Source: Asaia bogorensis
GTDB taxonomy: Bacteria; Pseudomonadota; Alphaproteobacteria; Acetobacterales; Acetobacteraceae
Assembly (NCBI GenBank): GCA_945871455.1
Contig: CAMBXJ010000121.1
Span: 1 to 9,808 of the forward strand
Reading direction: 5' to 3'
Length of the DNA stretch: 9,808 nt
In this document: piece by piece, positions 6,331 through 9,808 of the stretch
How positions within the stretch are numbered: the stretch's first letter is position 1
Layout: each line of letters begins with the position of its first letter
Translations under genes and position numbers: made by a program
The notes under the pieces: model-generated
What the model saw: only the letters and a program-made list of their open reading frames with translations
Told to the model about the DNA's origin: nothing
Database searches by the model: none

Positions 6331-6995
6331 TGACCGCCATCCATCGACTGGTTCGGCCTCGGCGCGCGAATGAAGCCATGGACGTGCCGCTTGTCGACAC
6401 GGAGCGGCAGCTTATGACCGCCGCCGCCGCGGTCAAGCTCGGCGAGTTGTTCGATATCCTGCATATTGACCACCGCAACGACCACAACACCCGCGATACG
6501 CCACGCCGCGTTGCCAAGATGTTTGTTGAAGAGATGATGCGAGGCCGGTTTTCCGCGCCTCCCGCGCTGACCGGGTTCGACAATGTCCATAATTTCGATC
6601 AACTGATCGTGATTGGCCCGATCGATGTGCGATCCACCTGTGCACACCACCTGATGCCGATATACGGAGAGGCGTTCATCGGCGTCCTACCGTCGGAATC
6701 CGGGCAGATCATCGGCTTGTCGAAATACGATCGTATCGTCGATCACTTTTGCGGACGCATGCAGATCCAGGAGGAGTTGGTCCAGCAGATCGGTCAGTTC
6801 GTCATGGATCAGACATCCCCTCGCGGTGTTGCGGTCCGTATCAGCGCGGTGCATATGTGCAAGACCCACCGTGGGGTGCGGGCGAGCCATCGCAGCCGCA
6901 TGATCACCGGTGCCTATTTCGGCTCGCTCGCCGACGATCACCAACTGAAAGCGGAGTTCCTGACGGAGTGCGCCGAATTGGTGCGATCGGCCTAA
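6330..6995 (+). CDS. folE: GTP cyclohydrolase I
   Basis: This 221-residue enzyme opens GTP to 7,8-dihydroneopterin triphosphate, the first step of folate, tetrahydropterin and deazapurine synthesis. DTPRRVAKMFVEEM (56-69) is the family helix. STCAHHLMPIYG (102-113) carries zinc ligands C104 and H107 and the catalytic H106. IIGLSKYDRIV (127-137), the QIQE block (145-148) and VHMCKTHRGVR (174-184), with H175 and zinc ligand C177, complete the active site. The usual CEHH reads CAHH, so the Glu is replaced by Ala. The start ATG overlaps the stop of the PTPS-like gene by one base, which argues for coupling. An ATG at 6378 is a weaker alternative. The gene feeds its product directly to a PTPS-type enzyme and precedes a PruR/DcpA-like pair, so it is likely a specialised copy and not the housekeeping folE; that last point needs the rest of the genome. 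Confidence 0.92.
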   Translation: MTAIHRLVRPRRANEAMDVPLVDTERQLMTAAAAVKLGELFDILHIDHRNDHNTRDTPRRVAKMFVEEMMRGRFSAPPALTGFDNVHNFDQLIVIGPIDVRSTCAHHLMPIYGEAFIGVLPSESGQIIGLSKYDRIVDHFCGRMQIQEELVQQIGQFVMDQTSPRGVAVRISAVHMCKTHRGVRASHRSRMITGAYFGSLADDHQLKAEFLTECAELVRSA

Positions 6996-7049
6996 CAAAG
7001 CCCGGTTCAGGGACAGGAGGCGGGGTCCGCGGGACGGGCAAGCCCTGCA

Positions 7050-7064
7050 CAGACTCTTTGTCTG
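7050..7064 (+). other. Small hairpin between folE and the SUOX-fold gene
   Basis: CAGAC and GTCTG pair around the loop TCTTT within the 97-nt gap. The stem is only 5 bp and no T-run follows, so it is not a convincing terminator. The gap shows no strong promoter, but may separate expression of the biosynthetic and signalling halves. Confidence 0.2.
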
Positions 7065-7092
7065 GATACGGGATAGATCGGGGATCAAAGAG

Positions 7093-7602
7093 ATGGGGCT
7101 GACCAGACGTGCTTTTGGAACCTCGGTCCTTGCCGCTGGGGTGTCCGGGCTTGCACAGGCGGCGGAGCTACCGCCGATCGCCGGCAAACCGATTTTGACG
7201 ATATCCGGTCGGATTGGGGTGTTCAACGCCGACAAGCGCGCGCAGTTCGACCGCCCGCTGCTGGAAAGCCTGGGAATGTCCGGGTTTACCACCACCACCC
7301 CGTGGCACGATGGCCCGGTCCGCTTCGAAGGCGTCCTGATGGCGCGTCTTATGAGCGCGGTCCAGGCATCGGGCGACATGGTGATCGCCACCGCGTTGAA
7401 CGATTATGAGACGCGCATCCCGCTGATGGATTTCACCGAATTCAACGTGCTGCTGGCCTTGAAGCGCGACGGCGAATATATGCCGGTGCGCGACAAAGGA
7501 CCGCTGTTCATCGTCTATCCGTTCGACAGTAATCCAGCCCTGCGCCTGCAAAAATACTATAGTCGTTCCGCCTGGCAACTCGCCCGCCTCGTCGTTATAT
7601 GA
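7093..7602 (+). CDS. PruR-like exported SUOX-fold (molybdopterin oxidoreductase-like) pterin-binding protein
   Basis: This 169-residue protein begins LTRRAFGTSVLAAG, a twin-arginine-like leader, with a likely cut after AQA (about residue 23). The mature part is a single sulfite-oxidase-type domain: TISGRIGVFN (36-45), GFTTTTPWHDGPVRFEGVL (64-82), ATALNDYETRIP (99-110), VRDKGPLFIVYPFD (132-145) and the closing SAWQLARLVVI. Enzymes of this fold coordinate molybdenum through a conserved Cys. This protein contains no Cys at all, so it should not be a molybdoenzyme. In Agrobacterium tumefaciens the similar PruR binds a reduced pterin in the periplasm and controls DcpA. Here the gene overlaps a DcpA-like gene by 4 nt (ATGA) and follows two pterin-synthesis genes, the same logic in one locus. 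The start ATG has only a weak purine-rich RBS. PruR function is inferred from family and context. Confidence 0.85.
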   Translation: MGLTRRAFGTSVLAAGVSGLAQAAELPPIAGKPILTISGRIGVFNADKRAQFDRPLLESLGMSGFTTTTPWHDGPVRFEGVLMARLMSAVQASGDMVIATALNDYETRIPLMDFTEFNVLLALKRDGEYMPVRDKGPLFIVYPFDSNPALRLQKYYSRSAWQLARLVVI

Positions 7603-9808
7603 ACGACGGGCGGATATCGCCGTCGATGCAACCCGCCCTGCGAACCACGGGCGGCCGGAATACCCCGCGACGCTTTGTCCTGGCGCTTGGCTGCCTGAGC
7701 GGGTTCCTGATCCTCGCCGCATCCTACATATCCGTCCTGGTGACGGAGCGCCAACGGTCGCTTGAGGCGATTTCGCGTTACAATTCCACTTGGCTGCTCA
7801 CCCAGGCCGCCGTGGAGGTGGCTCGCCTGGAAGCCACCATCGGCGGCTATGCGCTGGGGATCAGCGGCGTTGACAAGGACGAACTGCATCTCCGAATGGA
7901 GATCGTCGCCAACCGGGTCCGCCTGCTCGACAGCGGCGAAGTGCGGACGCTGATCGCCGTGTTCCCCGATCTGGGGGCCGCCGAACAGGAGTTCCGCGAA
8001 GCCATCGCCGCGGCGCACCATTTGGTGGACGCGATCGACACGCCGGGCGTGCCGCAAAAACTGCTGGAGCGTCTGGCCGCGCTGAACCCCAAGCTGATGC
8101 GCCTGGCATCCTCGGGCTACGCCTATGGCGGTGATCTCGCGGCGGCCGATCTGGCGCAGTTGAGCGCGATGCATTGGCTGTTTTCCGGCGTTCTTGCCGG
8201 TCTGATCGGCTGCGGATTCGCGCTGATCGGCATTCTGGGCTGGCACAACCGCATGCTGTTCCGCGCCCATGCCGAGGTGAACGAACTGGTCACCGACCTG
8301 AAGCACACCAGCACCGAGTTGTCTGACGCAAATCATCGCGTCCAGGAGGCAATGACCGAGGCGCAGCAACAGAACGAGGTTCTGCGCGCCCGGGACGTGG
8401 AACTGCACACCCAGAATGCGCGCTTCGATGCCGCGTTGAACAATATGTCGCAGGCGCTGTGCATGGTCGACGCCAACCAACGGTTGATCGTCTGCAATGT
8501 TCGCTTTCAGACACTGTTCGGCACGCCGCCCGACGCGGTGCAGCCCGGAAGCTCGGTGTCCGACGTGTATCGTGCCATCGAGGCGGCCAATCGGTATGAT
8601 TTCCAACTTATCGAGGCGATCCGGCGCGACCAGCAGGAATTGGTGTTCTCCCATCGCCCTGGCAATTTCCTGCATGACGTTCCGGATGGTCCGGCGCTGG
8701 CGGTGTCACACCAACCCATGTCCGGCGGCGGCTGGGTCGCGACCTACGAGGACGTCACCGCTCGGCGGCAGGCGGAAGCGCGGATCCGCTTCATGGCGCA
8801 TCACGATACCCTGACCAGCCTGCCGAACCGCGCCTTGCTGCATGAGCGACTGGCCGCGATGCTGCGGGAACCGGGTCGGCGCGGGGAGCGTCTCGCCGTG
8901 CTCTGCCTGGACCTGGACTACTTCAAGACCGTCAACGACACCCTCGGCCACCCGGTGGGTGACGCATTGCTGGAAGCCGTGGCCGAGCGGTTGCGGCATT
9001 GCGTGCGCGATGACGACTTGGTCGCGCGCATCGGGGGCGATGAATTCGCGATCCTGCAGCCGTCCGCCGGTCACCCGCGGCAGGCGGAACTGTTGTCCCA
9101 GCGGGTGATCGAGAGCCTGTCGCAGCCATTCGATCTGGACGGCCAGCGGGTGATCATGGGTGTCAGCATCGGCATCGCGATTGCGATGGATCCGGGCGGT
9201 GATGCCAATCTGCTGATGAAATGCGCGGACATGGCGTTGTACTGCGCCAAGGCGGAGGGCCGTGGCACCTATCGCTTCTTCCGCCCCGAAATGGATGCGG
9301 CGATGCAGACCCGGCGGACCATGGAATTGGACCTGCGGGAGGGGATGGCGAATGAGGACTTCACCGTCTACTACCAGCCGATCTTCGACCTGAGATCGAA
9401 CCGGGTGAGTGGGTTCGAGGCACTGGTCCGCTGGCAGCATCCGCTGAATGGGCTGGTCTCGCCGGGCGATTTCATCGCGCTGGCCGAGGAACTGGGGCTG
9501 ATCGTTCCCATCGGGGAGTGGATCCTGACACGAGCATGCCGGGATGCCGCGACCTGGCCGGACGATCTGCGGGTGTCGGTCAACCTGTCTCCCGTGCAAT
9601 TCCGGGGCGAGAGCCTGGTTACCTCCGTAAGTCGTGCGTTGCAGGCCGCCGGCCTGTCTCCTCGGCGCCTGGAGTTGGAGATTACCGAGACGGCGCTGCT
9701 GCAGGACAGTGAGAAGGTCGTCTCGGAGTTGCACAAGCTGCGCGATCTGGGCCTGCGGATCGCGCTGGATGATTTCGGCACCGGGTATTCGTCCCTTAGT
9801 TATCTGCG
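7599..9808 (+). CDS. DcpA-like membrane PAS-GGDEF-EAL cyclic-di-GMP enzyme (cut by right edge)
   Basis: 736 codons are visible before the edge. Order: cytoplasmic tail (1-23), TM1 (about 25-48), periplasmic alpha-helical sensor (about 49-190), TM2 (about 191-214), coiled linker (about 221-275), PAS_7-type domain (about 277-386), GGDEF (about 400-565) and EAL (from about 577). The cyclase motif is an intact GGDEF at 479-483, with an RxxD inhibitory site (R470-D473) five residues before it. The phosphodiesterase half shows EALVRW (607-612), N662 in VNLSP, EITE (694-697) and DDFGTG (724-729); later EAL residues lie outside the window. Both activities are therefore plausible. The start overlaps the PruR-like stop (ATGA) with no RBS, indicating translational coupling; ATG 7626 is an alternative. 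The periplasmic part would receive the SUOX-fold partner, and the enzyme sets c-di-GMP for biofilm or motility choice. The PAS may take a second input. Confidence 0.92.
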   Translation, partial: MNDGRISPSMQPALRTTGGRNTPRRFVLALGCLSGFLILAASYISVLVTERQRSLEAISRYNSTWLLTQAAVEVARLEATIGGYALGISGVDKDELHLRMEIVANRVRLLDSGEVRTLIAVFPDLGAAEQEFREAIAAAHHLVDAIDTPGVPQKLLERLAALNPKLMRLASSGYAYGGDLAAADLAQLSAMHWLFSGVLAGLIGCGFALIGILGWHNRMLFRAHAEVNELVTDLKHTSTELSDANHRVQEAMTEAQQQNEVLRARDVELHTQNARFDAALNNMSQALCMVDANQRLIVCNVRFQTLFGTPPDAVQPGSSVSDVYRAIEAANRYDFQLIEAIRRDQQELVFSHRPGNFLHDVPDGPALAVSHQPMSGGGWVATYEDVTARRQAEARIRFMAHHDTLTSLPNRALLHERLAAMLREPGRRGERLAVLCLDLDYFKTVNDTLGHPVGDALLEAVAERLRHCVRDDDLVARIGGDEFAILQPSAGHPRQAELLSQRVIESLSQPFDLDGQRVIMGVSIGIAIAMDPGGDANLLMKCADMALYCAKAEGRGTYRFFRPEMDAAMQTRRTMELDLREGMANEDFTVYYQPIFDLRSNRVSGFEALVRWQHPLNGLVSPGDFIALAEELGLIVPIGEWILTRACRDAATWPDDLRVSVNLSPVQFRGESLVTSVSRALQAAGLSPRRLELEITETALLQDSEKVVSELHKLRDLGLRIALDDFGTGYSSLSYL

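Noticed and set aside
5962..6995. Reading the PTPS-like and folE genes as part of queuosine synthesis
   Set aside because: No queC, queE or queF neighbours, the QueD catalytic residues are missing, and the downstream genes are PruR/DcpA-like signalling genes.
7093..7602. Annotation as a sulfite oxidase or other molybdenum enzyme
   Set aside because: The protein has no cysteine to bind molybdenum and is only one domain long; the adjacent GGDEF-EAL gene favours a sensory role.

Overview
The window comes from a GC-rich proteobacterial chromosome. The genes use mostly G/C third positions, and the family mix (CoA-transferase, Bug-type binding protein, PAS_7-GGDEF-EAL protein) suggests an alphaproteobacterium, perhaps Rhodospirillales/Acetobacteraceae. 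That placement is an inference from composition and gene style, since there is no rRNA or other marker. I see no mobile element, CRISPR array, tRNA or rRNA.

Left part (1-4067): the start of an unidentified minus-strand gene runs off the left edge. Diverging from it is a plus-strand run of three genes: a CaiB/BaiF (class III) CoA-transferase, a Bug/TctC-type periplasmic solute-binding protein and a DHA2-type MFS transporter. The last two are only 2 nt apart. This looks like uptake or export plus CoA activation of an organic acid; the substrate is unknown. A convergent minus-strand gene (4093-5319) encodes an HI0933/BaiN-like FAD flavoprotein.

Middle (5320-5961): about 640 bp without a convincing gene. 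It holds one strong GC hairpin (5642-5665) and, at its right end, an AT-rich island with a promoter-like sequence and a perfect 10-bp palindrome.

Right part (5962-9808, running off the edge): the most interesting region. Four plus-strand genes follow: (1) a divergent 6-pyruvoyl-tetrahydropterin synthase/QueD-like protein that keeps the zinc histidines but lacks the usual Cys and Asp-His catalytic residues; (2) GTP cyclohydrolase I (FolE), start overlapping the previous stop; (3) a 169-residue exported protein of the sulfite-oxidase (SUOX) fold with no cysteine at all, resembling PruR; (4) a membrane protein with periplasmic sensor, PAS, GGDEF and EAL domains resembling DcpA, overlapping gene 3 by 4 nt. 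In Agrobacterium tumefaciens, PruR is a periplasmic pterin-binding SUOX-fold protein that controls the dual diguanylate cyclase/phosphodiesterase DcpA. Here such a pair lies directly behind two pterin-synthesis-type genes. The layout suggests a self-contained cassette: FolE and the PTPS-like protein make a pterin from GTP, the exported SUOX-fold protein binds it, and the GGDEF-EAL protein converts its state into a cyclic-di-GMP level.
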